The notes: a model not told the origin generated them from the letters alone. A stretch of 64,000 nucleotides of DNA from Thysanoteuthis rhombus (GCA_963457665.1 OY735212.1:1920397-1984396); one strand, 5' to 3'; numbered from the stretch's first letter, positions 35,151-48,244 are shown. A program made the numbers and translations.

Positions 35151-36720
35151 CTATTCTCCACCTGGCAATTAGTATTTATTTACTTACTATTTATATATCA
35201 CTTCCTTCCTGGTTATAATTCTCGTGGGTGTGTAGAACTAACAAAGGAAGTTGTCTTGAACAGCCTTGAATTCAAGATGTTAACATTTTGAGAACCTGAT
35301 TTTTTTTGGTAATACTAGGCTGGCTTCACTTTGTCATGATTTCTTTAACTTATCAAACTCCTGATAGCATTTTATGATATTCAATTTCTAAAGTAGAAAA
35401 CAAGGAAAATGTTTTTTTTATGATGAGTCGCTGGTCCCAAGGCTACAGTTAATTTTTAGTTGGCTTCAAGGTCTGAAAGGCAGTTGCGACTTTTTATTTG
35501 GATTTGGGTTTTTTTGTTTTTGTCAAAGTTGTACTTGACTGTTGTTGAAGTTGACTTTATTATCCACCCCCAACAATAATGACAAGTTCAGACTTCTGGT
35601 AAAGACTTATAATCTAAAAGAATTGAAATTTAAACATGGAAAGAGGGAAATGGAAGACAGATTCTGTGTCCTCAATTAACAGAACGAAGAAAGAAAATGG
35701 AACGCTATGGAGGCTATATTTTATAACTCTTTTCTATCTTCACTAAAAGATTTTTTTTCTTATTCTTCTGACCATTCATAGTGAAAACTTAAAATTTTGA
35801 TATGAGTTGGGAAAACTTTTTTTTATTTTTATTGAATTTTGACTGAAATAGTTGTTTTTCTATGTCTGTATGTATGATCATGTGAACTGGCTGCACCAAT
35901 GGAGTCAGTGAAGTTTGACCCTAAAGCAGCCAGCTTTGTCATATTTATTGTGGTTATGACAAGGGAGAATTGAACAGTGTCCTTGTTAATCTAATGTTTT
36001 AAATATTATGTAGTATAAAAAAAGGATGTTATTAAGATATTCTCAATGTTTTGAGAGAAAAAAACATTCAGTTTTCACTTTGGTTCCATTTTGGATTCCT
36101 AGAGAAATTAATCAGCAAATTGTTCTTATTGCTGACAAGATCAAAGTTTGATCTCATTTTGAGTAAATTGTCGGATTAGTTTTTTGGGTGGAATATAGAT
36201 TGTAAATTGCTCACTTTATTTGATTTTTAAATTCATATAAAAAAATTAAAATCTCAAATTAAAGGGAAATACTTCTTGGACTTGTCAGCCAATGTCATTA
36301 TTTTTCAATGGATTCAATTAACAAGACTCTAATTTGAAAAAAAAATCCAATGTATGAGTGGTTTCAAGTGGTTTATGAATCTGTTAATGAATCGGCAATT
36401 CATGACAGGTACTATCAGTATGACAGTCAGCGACTACAATTGTTACTAGTGATGCTTGCGCATCTAAAAATGCATGGTCTTTCAACTCCTACTTGGCTAA
36501 TGCTTCTCATCTTGTATGCATATTTTATAAGTGATCAATAAAACAATGAGTACAAGCCTTGCTGCTGCAGGGTCTAACTCCACTTCACCTTCTGTCCTGA
36601 CTGATGATAACTGCAACTTTAGTAGATTTGATAAATGGAAAATTCTTTTTAGTATAAATGTATTAGAATGAAATAAGCCCTTGCATATTTGTAGGATAAA
36701 TTTTGTAGATATGTCATCAG
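35151..36720. other. Intergenic, no gene seen
   Basis: AT-rich sequence with long T runs. A segment at 35885-35960 (AGTGAAGTTTGACCCTAAAG and CAGCCAGCTTTGTCA) weakly resembles 44540-44590, suggesting another dispersed repeat. Confidence 0.45.
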
Positions 36721-36920
36721 TTAGGCTCAGCCGGTAAAAAAGCTAAGCTACCAATCACTTGGTTGTGGTTTCAAATCACGGTAGGGAAATGTTAATTCTA
36801 ATGGAATAGGACTGTGTGTATTTCTAGCATCAATCATGGTAGATACATAGAACATATCAATTTAGCTTGGTCAGTAAGAGAGACAATTACAAATCGGTTG
36901 TGATTACAAATCAAGGAAAT
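36721..36920 (+). repeat. SINE-like element with two tRNA-like heads
   Basis: First head at 36721-36790: TTAGGCTCAGCCGG as A-box, GTGGTTTCAAATCAC as B-box. Second head at 36860-36920: TTTAGCTTGGTCAGT as a diverged A-box, GTGATTACAAATCAAGG as a diverged B-box. GGTTGTG just before the B-box and GGAAATGTT just after it occur in both heads, about 130 bp apart. This fits a dimeric tRNA-SINE or two adjacent insertions. Confidence 0.6.
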
Positions 36921-37029
36921 GTTGGGTTTTCTGGTTATTTTTTGTTTTTTTTTCTCCCTTAAATTTGGGGAGGATTGTTCTTGTCATTTTTGTAACAGGA
37001 GAAAAGCCAAGTCAACTCCAGACTTGAGT

Positions 37030-37330
37030 TTGATGAAGATTTATCAAAAATCTTAGTCTGTTCGCTGGTTCTGTTCTTTCATAGTTTGGTACGACTTGGT
37101 AAAATGGTCCAATTGAAAATCATCTGGTATTGCATAGACATGTGATCTGTTGAAAATTTATGAAGCAAAGCTAAATGATTTATTTTGATTTATTCAAAGC
37201 AATAACAATATAATTCATGTATTAACTTCTGTGTTGTGTGTTTTTTTTTGTTTTTTTTGTTTGTTTTTTCCCCTTCTTGAATTCACGTATCTCTTTATGT
37301 GCTATTTTCAACATTGATTATAGATGAGTG
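37030..37330. repeat. Dispersed family Q, copy 2
   Basis: Second copy of the family at 34870-35150 (CTGTTGAAAATTTATGAAG, AAATGATTTATTTTGATTTA, TTCAAAGCAATAACAATA), interrupted by a T/G run at 37240-37270. Confidence 0.55.
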
Positions 37331-38158
37331 TGAAATTTTCCCTCAGAATTCCTATTGAGCCACCTTCATTAAGTTATGTCCAGAATTCTTTCTAAATCCT
37401 GCCTAGTTATTGACCCATTGCCTTGGTATAGATTGTGTTGCTTTCAAACCTTTTGTTCTTAACTATTCCTTATTTAATTCTAATGAATTGACTTGGTTTT
37501 GTATGAATAATCTTCTATCAAAATGGATCTGGTTAGTCAATCAACTGAAACCGTCACATAACTGGCATCTTTTGGCACCATGTTGGGGATGATCTATTGG
37601 AAAAAAGGGTCTTTGATGAATAAGTTACTGCTTTTCTCTTTTGTTGGCAAATGATTACTCTCATAAACGTGCATTGCAAATTGGACCCTATTCTTGACCA
37701 TGGACTCTCCTACTCGAATGTAATCAGTTTGCTGATGAAAATATCTCCTACTCAACATATGAATCAATGGACTCTACCATTTTTTTTTTTCCCTTTATTT
37801 TCTTTTCTAAAAAGCCTCAAAGGTCATCTGATAGATTTTAAATACAGGTGGTCCCCAATTCTCAAAAGTTTGCTTTTTTTTTTTTTCACCTTCTTGGAAA
37901 AAGGCAAAAATAGCGTTCAGCTCTTGTTTTGCAGTGAGTCATTAAATCGGCAGTACACACCCTGTTCTTCACCCCAGTTTCCTATTGAGATAAGCTGAGT
38001 CTGATGTACTATCCTCATCATTTTAGGGGTCTTGGGATGCTCAAAAATTTTCCTGTATAAATTAATGGTTATTACTTGATTTTACTCCATTTCAGCTTAC
38101 AAAAATCTTTTGAAGGGATGCTCTACTTGTGAAAAGCTGGAATTTATTTATTAAGGAT
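37331..38158. other. Intergenic with a possible degenerate DNA transposon
   Basis: TACAGGTGGTCCCCAATTCT at 37844-37863 looks like a transposon terminus, and 38090-38160 (TTTCAGCTTACAAAAATC, GGGATGCTCTACTTGTGAAA) resembles the interior or far end of such an element, but I could not pair the ends. The 115-codon open frame at 37651-37998 crosses this junction and T runs and is not a credible gene. Confidence 0.4.
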
Positions 38159-38495
38159 TAACTAGTATACTTACTCAGTGGACGCATTCAAGACACTATC
38201 CACCGTGGTATGCGATTAATCTTATCGACAGTTATAATGGATTTGTGGACACCACTCCAACAATCACCCTTATAATTTGTTACCTTTACTAAACCAATAG
38301 ATCTATTGAGCAGGAACTCGTCCACCTTCCATCCTAATCATTAAGCTTAAGTCGGTTAGCTGCTGAGTGCACTGGAAAATTTGTCCTATGAAAGTTTTCT
38401 ATGCTCGTCGCTTGTACAGGGAATTGAACCCGTGACTGTTGGCATATGAGGCATACATACTAACCATTAAATTATCCGAGTAGACTAGTATATTA
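38159..38495 (-). repeat. Complete tRNA-derived SINE with target duplication
   Basis: The minus strand from about 38478 reads CTCGGATAATTTAATGGTTA (A-box) and CACGGGTTCAATTCCCTGTA, a perfect B-box (GGTTCAATTCC), 45 bp apart, followed by a 230-bp body. ACTAGTATACTTA at the left edge (38161) and ACTAGTATATTAC at the right edge (38484) form a likely target-site duplication. The clean Pol III promoter boxes suggest this is one of the younger SINEs in the window. Confidence 0.82.
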
Positions 38496-38570
38496 CTATA
38501 TAAGCTAGTATAATAAAATCAACGTGGCATCTGAATAAGTAAATTAAATGATTACGAACAGATGTGTGTT

Positions 38571-38591
38571 TTTTTTTTTTTTTTTTTTTTC
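38571..38591. repeat. Long T homopolymer
   Basis: About 21 T. Similar T runs of 20-33 occur at 39805-39827, 42639-42668, 44132-44160, 45989-46019 and 50861-50880. Some may be retroposon tails on the minus strand; none could be tied to a specific element except 42639, which interrupts a family R copy. Confidence 0.95.
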
Positions 38592-39670
38592 CATGCTCCC
38601 TAAAACTAAAAATAACACGACTTCGAAAGACAATTAATTACCTACATTGGAAATAGTACATTGAGTCCTTTCTTTTTTGGTTGGTGTTTTCTCAATTTTT
38701 AGTCCAATACCCCCCCCCCTGTGCTACTTTGCTACTTATCAACGCCCGTCTCTGCTTGTAGTTTAAAGATGAGTACTTAACACAGATTTGAGAGACGTGT
38801 AGTAGATGGTCATTATAACAAAATTCCTCAGCATCCAGTCCAAAGGTTTTATTTAGGAAAATGTTTATAGTGAGTACATCAATAAATCTCTGATGGGTGC
38901 TCATTATTGTATTGTTGGTATTGGCAAGGCAATTTAAAATGTTAATTATTAAACTACATCAAATTGGAATCATAGATATTTATGGAATCTCCTCAATGAC
39001 CCCTTTAGAAGCTCAAACGTGACCAGAACATCCTTAATCAAGCCCATTCGGCATTTAATATAAAGTAAAAGAAAGAAAGGCACCATGAAAATGTACGTTT
39101 CTGTGTTAGGGTTTTTTTTTTTTTTTTCTTTCAGAAATTCTTGATGGTCTTAACATGACCAGCCCAGAAAGTTGCTTTCAATATAATTCAAACAAATTCT
39201 GACATAATCCAACTGTCAATCGCATATGCAGAATATGTTGCCTCAGATGATTGCATTTTACACACACACCTCATGGCTCTTCAAGGTTTTGGGTGGCTTT
39301 CAAATCTATTTAGCAGATGAGCTTTGATTTTGGTCTAATCACGCCATACATCTTAACTGCAATTAGTAAAAACTTACCTGTCGCTTAGTGTATGATGTTT
39401 GGTCATGCTCAGTTCCTTCACCTATTGAGCCACAGTACCTGGTTCAACGGCTGGCAAATGGTTTTCCTTGTAACTGTTTAAATGGAAGAATTCTATTTCT
39501 GTGCTAAACATGAAGTGTTCAATCTGAAATCAAAATAGACAGGTTATTCATACTGACTGAATATCATTGATTTTTACAATTGCTATGATCTATGCTTGTA
39601 TTAAGCACACTTCTTGCCAAAAGTATCCTTCCATCTATGTCTGTATCTATCTGATTACCTATCTATTAGA

Positions 39671-39966
39671 GACTGTCGACACAGGTTTCTTTAGTATCTA
39701 AGTTGGTCTGACTAGCTGGTTGATTATGACATGTACAGGCTGTACTCATTGAGCTAGAAACCTGGAAATTCAAGACATTTTCTCCTTATGTCTAGAACAG
39801 ATATTTTTTTTTTTTTTTTTTTTTTTCTAACGCAATTTAAGTTTATGCAAAGTTGATCCCTTAATTTTTGTCCAGCAGCATTCATGCTTGTTTTTTTTTT
39901 TTTTTTGTTGGGAAATTTGGGACTTTTTTAGTAATCACTGCCTAACAAAAGGCGAGAGAAAAAAAG
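39671..39966 (+). repeat. Dispersed family R, copy
   Basis: Blocks ACTGTCGACACAGGTTTCTT, AAGTTGGTCTGACTAGCTGG, TTGAGCTAGAAACCTGGAAA, AAGTTTATGCAAAGTTGATC and GTAATCACTGCCTAACAAAA match the other copies. Two T runs have expanded inside it. Confidence 0.75.
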
Positions 39967-42267
39967 ATTGTATTACGCGACTCCTAAAGATAACTTTATT
40001 GGTATTGATAATTGGGAACTTGATATTTCTTGATAATTGTCCGATTTTCAATGAGAAATAGTGATTCAGAAATGATAAAATGTCCGTCTAGTTCAAAATA
40101 ATAAGATTGTTTACCACAAAGTCTATTCTTCTGAGTCAAGAAGTCTCAACATTCCAGAAATTATGTCTGCAACTCCACCAGCCAAACTAACGTTACTGAT
40201 AAAGAATTTTGCTTAGTGGCAATACTTTTCATTTATTTTTAGTATTTTCTATTCATTTACTTCTCTAATTTTATTAGAAAATTTTGTAATCTTATATATA
40301 GATCTATGTTATGTATGTCTGTATATCTTCCCTTTGGATAGGCTATACATTGTAGCCATAGGTATTGAATTAAGGTTCTCCTGTAATGTGTTAACTTGAT
40401 GAATGCAAAAAAATAGTCATTTGCAACTGAATGATTTGTAATGATGGGTCTGTTTGTTCTGGGTCGTACAATTTTGATGTTTGGCATCTACTTAAACATC
40501 AATAAATGATAAAATAACACTTTTTCCAAATGTTTTTTGAAGTCGAAATAGGAAAAAATTGAATAAATTTATAACGATGTCTTAAATACAATTATACCTC
40601 ATTTAATTGGGACAACCTGTTCCATGAAACATTTTGTTAGATGAAAAATTAAGGAAATGATTAAAACTTGGATTTCAGTAATTCATTTCAAATGAAGAAA
40701 ATGTCTGACCTCTAAAACCTAAATAACCTTGGAAATAATTGATAATGTTCCAATAACTTCCTAAATAATGTATGAATACTAATAAACATGTAAAATGTTA
40801 TATATAATGTCTTTCTTGTTCAGAAAAGTGGAATAGATGCTCGTAGTCATGCTGTAATCTTTGTTTTATTGTTGAGACTCCTAATTATCTGTTATGCACA
40901 ATTTCCGATTTAATTTGGATTGTAATAGTCTTTCTAGACTTTTTGCTGAACCACCTGCAGTAGTTCTCTCGGGATGTTTGATTTAATAGTTATTGCCTAA
41001 AACTAATGCACAACAGAAGTATTTTATGGGATGACAAATCTTCCAACACAGCATCACGTTTTCCGACAAGACCCAACTGTTGGTGAAGATATAAATTGGC
41101 GTAGAAATATACACGTAAATCTTCCTTAGTTTATCCTTTCAGGCTCATATGGTCTAGAAATATTTTGTATTTCATTACCAATGTTGGCAATTTGAGACTG
41201 TTCGCTAAATGAAATTTTGTGATTTCATTGTTTTGTTTTTTCTCGCAAACTAAATATATTTGACTAAGATATTTTTGAGGACTATTTTGAACATCTATTT
41301 GATAAAATTTCAATCCATGACTCCTTTGCTATGAGAGATACTACTGTGAGTTGTTGTTCTCTGTGCTTGGATCAATGGACAAGTTTCAAAGAGGCCTAGG
41401 CCTTGTTGGGAGAATTTCAGATTGTGTCATTCTTTAATTGTTGGTTCACTTCCTCTCTTTCCCAACCTTTTCAACTTTGATTTTATTTTTTTATGAATAG
41501 AGATTATATTCACGCTGATCATGCACACCTGCGTATCTAGGGCAGATCCTATCTCTGGGGGGGGGGATGTTGAAGTAAGTACACCTATAATAGTCTTTCC
41601 TGTTTGTCAGTGACACCTGTATTTTATTTGTTTGATCTCCAACACTGGCTGAGGTAAAAACTAGATTACTTTTGTTTTGTTTTGTTACATCTGATACAAC
41701 AAAATCTGTTTTTGTTCCTCAATAGCTATATGGATTCATTTTCCCTTTGGATTGTAAATATGATTTTTTAGCATCATTTATTGTTTGCTCCCCCCTTATT
41801 TTTCTTTTTCTTTTTCTTTTTCAAATACTCTTGAGGTAGGTTATAAAAAAACTCATCTGTTAGATTTGAGGGTCCGTATTTGATACAGTTAAGGCCTCGG
41901 TTTTCTGATATCTGTACGTGATGGCAGCTGAGAATACAATCTTTTTAGATTCATCATGTCTGAAAAACTTGATATCTTGTTCCTATGACCATTGAGCTTT
42001 TCTATCTTGGATCAGAATGTTATATCTGTCTTTCTTAGGTTGTATCGGTTACATTTTCTGACCAAGAAACCTTCATATTTCATAAGTGGGAAAGGAATTG
42101 AGCAATCGGAGCTTTTATAGTTGGCAGAAGATCGAATCTAATCCTTGAACTCATTCCCCCTATCACTCAATGCCATATTTGTTATTATTTTTATGTAAAC
42201 TTATTGTAATACTTATAGTAATCTTATAGTGACTTATTTTGTACTAGATGAAGCACTTTCATCTATC
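39967..42267. other. Intergenic, no gene seen
   Basis: A short stretch near 40597-40650 (ATTATACCTCATTTAATTGG, CCTGTTCCATGAAACATTTT) looks like the interior end of a DNA transposon, without a visible partner. G10 run at 41557-41567. No coding exon was recognised. Confidence 0.45.
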
Positions 42268-42318
42268 ATTAATTTCTTACTAGCATTTCTATTGAAGAAA
42301 TGCTAATCAGAAATTAAT
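42268..42318. repeat. Near-perfect 23-bp palindrome
   Basis: ATTAATTTCTTACTAGCATT then TCT (42268-42290), loop ATTGA, and the inverse AGAAATGCTAATCAGAAATT then AAT (42296-42318); 21 of 23 positions pair. Weaker pairing continues outward (ATCTATC against GGTTGAAAAT). It has miRNA-precursor dimensions, but also those of a foldback element core. Confidence 0.85.
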
Positions 42319-42434
42319 AATGGTTGAAAATAATTCATCAAATTAAGAGAAACAAATCAAATTAGTCACTCAATATAAATGTAACCAATGTCATTTCATT
42401 GTATGCTGTGTTTGGGGTAATCTACTAAGAAATT

Positions 42435-42637
42435 GAAAAAAAAGGGCGATCAATGACTGTTACTTCTCTCACCTTTTGTTGGGCAGTGATTCTATAGTCC
42501 AAATTTTCAAAAAGCAGGCGTGAATGATGCTGGGTACAAACTGAGAAATTGATTTAGCATAAACTTGTATTGCAAATAGAACCTCATACTAAAAACCCAT
42601 TTATGGAGAGAATATTCAAAAACAACTAAAAAAACAA

Positions 42638-42668
<31 letters not shown>

Positions 42669-42835
42669 GTAGACATGAATGTTTGAATTTTATGCCTTTT
42701 ACTCGGCCTTATACATGCATTACATCCATATATATATATATATATAATATATATATATATATAGAGCCATCTAGCCAGACCAATTCAAAAACTGAAGAAA
42801 TTTATGTAGACAGTTTCTTATAATATATCTGCTTG
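42435..42835 (-). repeat. Dispersed family R, inverted copy split by T and TA runs
   Basis: The minus strand from 42835 reads ATAAGAAACTGTCTACATAA, TTCTTCAGTTTTTGAATTGG, TCTGGCTAGATGG; after an intervening TA array (42730-42763) and T30 run it resumes with AAGTTTATGCTAAATCAATT and GCCCAACAAAAGGTGAGAGA near 42470-42565. Same block order as the plus-strand copies. Confidence 0.7.
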
Positions 42836-43499
42836 ACATTTCAGTTGGTGAAAAAGGAAACAGTCGAGGTTTGACTGAGTTTCTGTTTAACCTGACATTC
42901 TTGAATTAACCCTGATTTATTGTGCGGGTCACTCAGAAACTGTAGAATCCTAAATGCCAGTTAGGTTAATTTCAAGATATAACCTGGAAAATCTGAAGAT
43001 TGACACCTATTCAATAAATTGGTGTCAATCAGTACAAAGTAATTTTGTGGAAGATTAGGGCTTATTTAGGTATAATAGTTGCTTGTTGTGAGCCATTTAC
43101 ACCAACTCCCGCATTTATGTTGTGGTTAGGTTCCTGTAAACCAAGACTTTAACTGAAACAATATCTAGTAAAACCAATTTAACCGTAGACCTAGTTGTAT
43201 CAATAGGAGTTATTCAGTTTATTTTAGTGTAGGAATTTAGCGACTAACTTATGTCAAGTTGGAAAAATAACTTAATTTGCTATTTCACCTGCAATGTTTT
43301 ATACAATTGTGTATCTATATCTTTACCTGTGATAATTGTTACCTGGTCTATGAATGCCAAAAACTTTTCTTTTTGATCAAATTTGAAAAGGTTCAAAGTG
43401 TCCATAAGAAAGGAAGAGAGAATGGGTGAAGGAAGAGAAATATTTTTTTCTCTTTTTACATCATACTGCATTATTCTCATTTATTTATTTATTTTTTTT

Positions 43500-43905
43500 G
43501 ATTTCTATTATTATTCGGACTATCCTCATCTTGGTTGTTTTTCATACAACGTTTCGACTGTTGTACTCTATGGCCTTCTTCAGGTATCATCTGGTAGGTG
43601 TGGGGAAGTAATGAACCAAACCCTTTATTTAACCGACGGGGGTATATTATTCTCCCCTTTTTTTAAAATTTTTTTTTTTCAATAAATGTTCAAAATGAAA
43701 ACTAGAATATGCAAGAAAGAAAGCAGACTACCATACAGTGTTTATAATCATAACCTTTTCAACTTCCAATGAATCCTATTGCATTTTGGGCGTTTAAGGT
43801 GGATTCTCGAAAAATCGATTGGGAATGTATGGCTTTACTAAGAAAACAAATGTTATCAAAAATTGTAGATAAAAACATCACAGGTTTTGAACAATGTTAT
43901 GATGA
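43500..43905. repeat. M1-like fragment followed by family P copy 2
   Basis: 43515-43610 carries CTCATCTTGGTTGTTTTTCA, ACGTTTCGACTG and GGCCTTCTTCAGGTATC, the left arm of M1. 43680-43905 repeats 29580-29900. The open frames in this stretch (43383-43685) follow the repeat and are not genes. Confidence 0.65.
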
Positions 43906-43974
43906 TAATGTTCTCCTCATTTATTTTTGTCTTTGAGGTACAGATGAAGCCGTTCCTTGTGATCGCTTTGGGAC

Positions 43975-44020
43975 AGGATCTTTTAGATGATAATAACTGA
44001 CTGATAACATTGAGGAAGCG
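43975..44020. repeat. Fragment shared with 56880-56925
   Basis: GACAGGATCTTTTAGATGAT..AATAACTGACTGATAACA is repeated at 56877-56917 (GACAGGGTCTTTTGAATAAC..AATAACGGGCTGATAACA). A weaker relative lies at 56990-57040. Confidence 0.55.
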
Positions 44021-44128
44021 GTATAAAAATCAGAATAATTTACATTCATTGTTATAGATTTATTGTTATGGCATTTAATTAATGATTCTCATTAAACAGC
44101 TTTACATTATGAAAAATATGATTACTGT

Positions 44129-44164
<36 letters not shown>

Positions 44165-45078
44165 AACTCTTACTCTGAAGTTAACCTTATTTTCCCTAGG
44201 TAACATCAATGATAACGAAAATTAGAGCCCATCCCTACTGGGGAGGCTGAAATTTGTGATGCAACTCTATTTCAACCTCACTACAATATTCATCAAGAAA
44301 CACTCACAAACCCTTTATTTTATTTTATTTATTTTATTTTCCACAGTTCATACCTAGAACTGGTACAAATTATATCTTGAACTATGTAGACTTCATGCCA
44401 TTTATCGAGAAAAATATCTTGATACTATTTCATCAAGTTCCCTTCCATAGCCAAATTTCAAGATCTTTTTCAGTTGAAGGAAAACTGTTTTTACAAAAGT
44501 TGAAATATTCTAGGAAGTTTTCAGCTGATTCATTTAAGCTTCAGCCAGAGTGAAGTTGGACCCTGGAGCAACCATTCTTTTTTATTATGCACATTCATGT
44601 TTGAATTTACTTGTTTTGATATATTTTATGTTTTTTTTAGTATTGAAAAATATTTAATTTCCTGCCTTCAAGTGCCACCAACTCAAAAAATAAGTGTTAC
44701 TTGATGACAGGATAAGCATCACTTCGGCTGACGTGGGAAATTGAGGGTTAAAATTTGTTTATAGCTACAATGACAAATGCAGCAGGAACTAGAAAGCACC
44801 CAGGTTGTCTGCCAACCCCATTGTCACTTCTGAATGGTAATAGGTACTCAAATAGTTACTGTGTGTATGGGGGGGGGTAAATGAAAAGAATTCTGGATCA
44901 GACTCAAAATTTGATGAACCCATCTGTAGCTTATAGCCCATTTTTCCACAAAATGTCATCGGAATTCATTGAGAACTTTGGAGATATTGTGTAGACACAT
45001 GAACGTGTATAGTATAATTTTATATATATATAAATATCTTCCAACTTTGACGGGTAAAAAAAAAAAAAAATAGAAATA

Positions 45079-45894
45079 CAGGTTGAGCATCAAAACCTGG
45101 CTATTTCTAATTGAATAATTATTTTAATTCAAAAGGTGTAGTATAAAGCACATATGAATTAAAGAGGGAAGTGTTTCATGTGCAGAATTTTGAACGTTGA
45201 CATTTGATGGGTTCTAGCTTAATTAATTTCTGCCAATCGGGTAAATTAATAAAAATTTACTTGTGCCTGAAAACATTTACTAGATGTTGATGGTTTAACA
45301 ATTGGGATGTTGAAAATGGCCTGGACAGTCATAAATTGCACATCAAAGGCATTCATCATCCAATACACAAAACTAGCCCATTTTTATCGCAATTTGAAGT
45401 TCAAAGTTTTTCAAAAATTCTAAGTTTAAGATTTGAAAATAATCATCAAGACCACTGAAACAAAAGAAATTATTTCCATTTTCATTTATTATTATTATTA
45501 TAATTATTATTATTATTATTTATCTATCTCTACTACATATAAATGCCCAAACACCATCCAAAATTCTGGGCCGGTGTGCTGAGTGAGCCATTGTCTGCCA
45601 GTTCTTCACTAAAAATGTTAACCCCAACCACCACCACCACCATCATCACTACCTATTTTCATTATAGGAATAAAAAGTAAATACATACATTATTATCATG
45701 ATTTATTTCTTATTTAGAGATGTAGTCTACATGATTTGTGTTTTGTTAATGTATACTGTTATATTCTGGGCTATTCAAGTAACTTAGTGGTGTTAATGAC
45801 CTGACCCAGTGGAACTGGAATTTGGCCTTGCCTTGACTTGGGAATTTTCAAAACTAGTGACAACCTCGGTTATGAGATTGTCATGCTCAACCTG
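45079..45894. mobile_element. Pogo/Tigger-like transposon remnant, 816 bp
   Basis: The ends CAGGTTGAGCATCAAAACC and, inverted, CAGGTTGAGCATGACAATC share a 12-bp perfect terminus and are flanked by TA on both sides (45077-45078, 45895-45896). CAGGTTGAGCAT termini with TA duplications are known from Tigger/pogo families. The interior includes an (ATT)n patch near 45487-45520 and (ACC)n near 45626-45640 and no transposase frame. Confidence 0.82.
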
Positions 45895-45987
45895 TACTTA
45901 AAAAGTTATTTTCAAACACATAATAATGATCAAGCATCCTGCATCATAAATATGATTATTGGAATTCAGATTAGAAGTACTTGATCT

Positions 45988-46019
<32 letters not shown>

Positions 46020-46639
46020 CAAATTATATTTACTATGTTTCATTAAAATTTTTTATTCTAAATTCCATGGGTAAACATCTCTCCTCATCTTCCTGTCTTC
46101 TCTCTCTCTCTCTCTCATCTGAAGAGATTGGCAAGGCTAGAACTGAAATTCCTTATTGTTTATTGCTGTAAATTTGAAACAAATCAAAAAGGGAGGGAAC
46201 CAGGCCATCCCCTACTTCCCAGCACAGAGGATTTTATAGATAGATAGACTTCTAAGGACAAGTAATTAAAAAAAAAAAAAAAAAGAAATCTTCAGACCAT
46301 CCAAGTAAGGTCGAAAGCGTAGGAAGAATCCATGACCAAGGAACAAATGGTTGAATTCTAAATTGGACTCCGAAAACTATGATATTAAGAATTGAAGCCT
46401 GAATGACTGGTTTTAAGTGAATTTCATGTGTTAAGTATATGCCTTTCTGTTAATTCATCATAGGTCATGCTATACCAAACCAATATATAAAGTAAAAGTG
46501 ACATCAATGTGACCATAATCTGATGTTGACCTTTGTAGACATTCACATGAGCTACTGCATCAGAGATAAGTTAGTGAGGATTTCATGTCCCAATCATTGT
46601 TTGTCTGTTAAGGGTAGTGAGTTACAGATATCAAAACAG

Positions 46640-47900
46640 TGAAAGTTGCTAAACTGACAGCCTAATTTAAGAAAAACAAACAGGGAAAGCTGTAATATGT
46701 GTCAGTACATCTAGCATGGTGGACCATACCTGGATGGGTTGGGCACAGGCTTTTATGTGACCCTGTGAAAGAGAGGGGTTGATCAAAAAATCTAAAAGTA
46801 AAAACTGAAATGACTAAATCAGAAATAAGGGCCTGGCCACCCACTTTCCCAGGTTAAAGGATTGTTTATAAAATTGAGCCAGTTGCCCAGGGGTACTTGA
46901 AATAAGCCAGACTTGGACAGAGAACAAATAAAATCTAAACAGTCGAAATAAATGATATTTTATCCGGGAGGAAAATAGTAAAGGGTTAGGCGGGCAAGGC
47001 TTGGACAAAATACAGTTGTATGATAGATCGCATTTCCAAGGGAGCCGTATGAATTCCCAAGTTTTGAAGAAATTCCTCGGAAGGGATTGACCATTTCAAC
47101 TTCTGTGGTCAAGGGTTCTGAAAAACAGATATCAAGTTAAATTGATTACCTGAGGAAATTGGCCCTACTCATCGCCTACGCATATTTTTAAGGGAGATTT
47201 ATAGATGCCCAAATTTGATGGAAGGAACAATTACTCCAATCAAGCACAGTTTCAAATTTACCTGCTGGGAGGGGGAAAATCAATCACAAACCCATCAGCC
47301 CCACACTCAGTGGGAGGCAATCCTCATATTAGCCAGCCATTTTTGAGTAGTGAGGGAGGAACCGCTGAGATTCTGCTAAGAAATCCACGGTCCTTTGTCA
47401 CCATGAAGAGTCCTGACACCAAAAGACTCAGTCTCGACTTGAGAACTTTGTTGAGGCTGTACAAATAGATATACCAAGAGACACCAAGTAGATTACTCGA
47501 AAGACAGACTGATAGTCATTCCATTGTGTTCTCACCTGCATCGGCATCTACTTTGCAAAGAGTAGCAGAGACCAGTCAGGGGTGGTGTCCCACATATGGG
47601 ATGAAGTGTGAATCATTGACTGGGAGAACAATTAGTATATACGACACCTGATGGAAGTGGTACACCTACTTTGTCAAACCTACTAGTCAACCGAGCATCA
47701 ATATCAGTTGTATCTAGGAACCTCTCATCATAAGGGACTTCTTGGAAAAAGCAAATTGATGATCCAATGCGAGGATAGCAACTCTGAATTTGATACTGAA
47801 AACAACTTGGATATGCGAAAAAAAAGGTTGTGACGTGTCCAGTCTATTCAAGCATGTTTTTTAAGAAATGATTCCACTTTGTAGAACCAACAACACTCAA
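46640..47900. other. GC-richer unexplained tract, possible decayed coding element
   Basis: Base composition is more balanced than the surroundings. The plus strand has an 87-codon open frame (47205-47468, starting MPKFDGRNNYSNQ) followed by shorter readable pieces in shifting frames up to about 47760. No domain was recognised. A mutated retroelement or DNA-transposon protein is a plausible source, but nothing specific supports it. Confidence 0.35.
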
Positions 47901-48244
47901 CAAAGGCCAGAGGGTACACAACCAAAATGTGAACAAATGGTCGGAAAATATTCCAACCATATCACACATAATGATTAATATGCTCTAACTAAATTCTAAC
48001 AAGATGAGCAAAAATATGTAACCAGAAGTGAATTTGTAGATGGATTGAAAAACCTTACCATGGGCTACAATTACGAAATATTAACCAATTCAATGTTTGA
48101 TTTGATATCATTTTCATTGATTTAATATTTAGTAATGTATTCACTGGAGAACGATGTGACTTCCACTTCTTACAGCTAAAGATCAGTAATGGATTTTATC
48201 CTCTTATTGCTACAAATTCAAAAACATGGGTATTTTCCAAGAAA

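Noticed and set aside
37651..37998. 115-codon plus-strand frame
   Set aside because: Contains long T-encoded Phe runs and crosses a transposon-like end; no domain.
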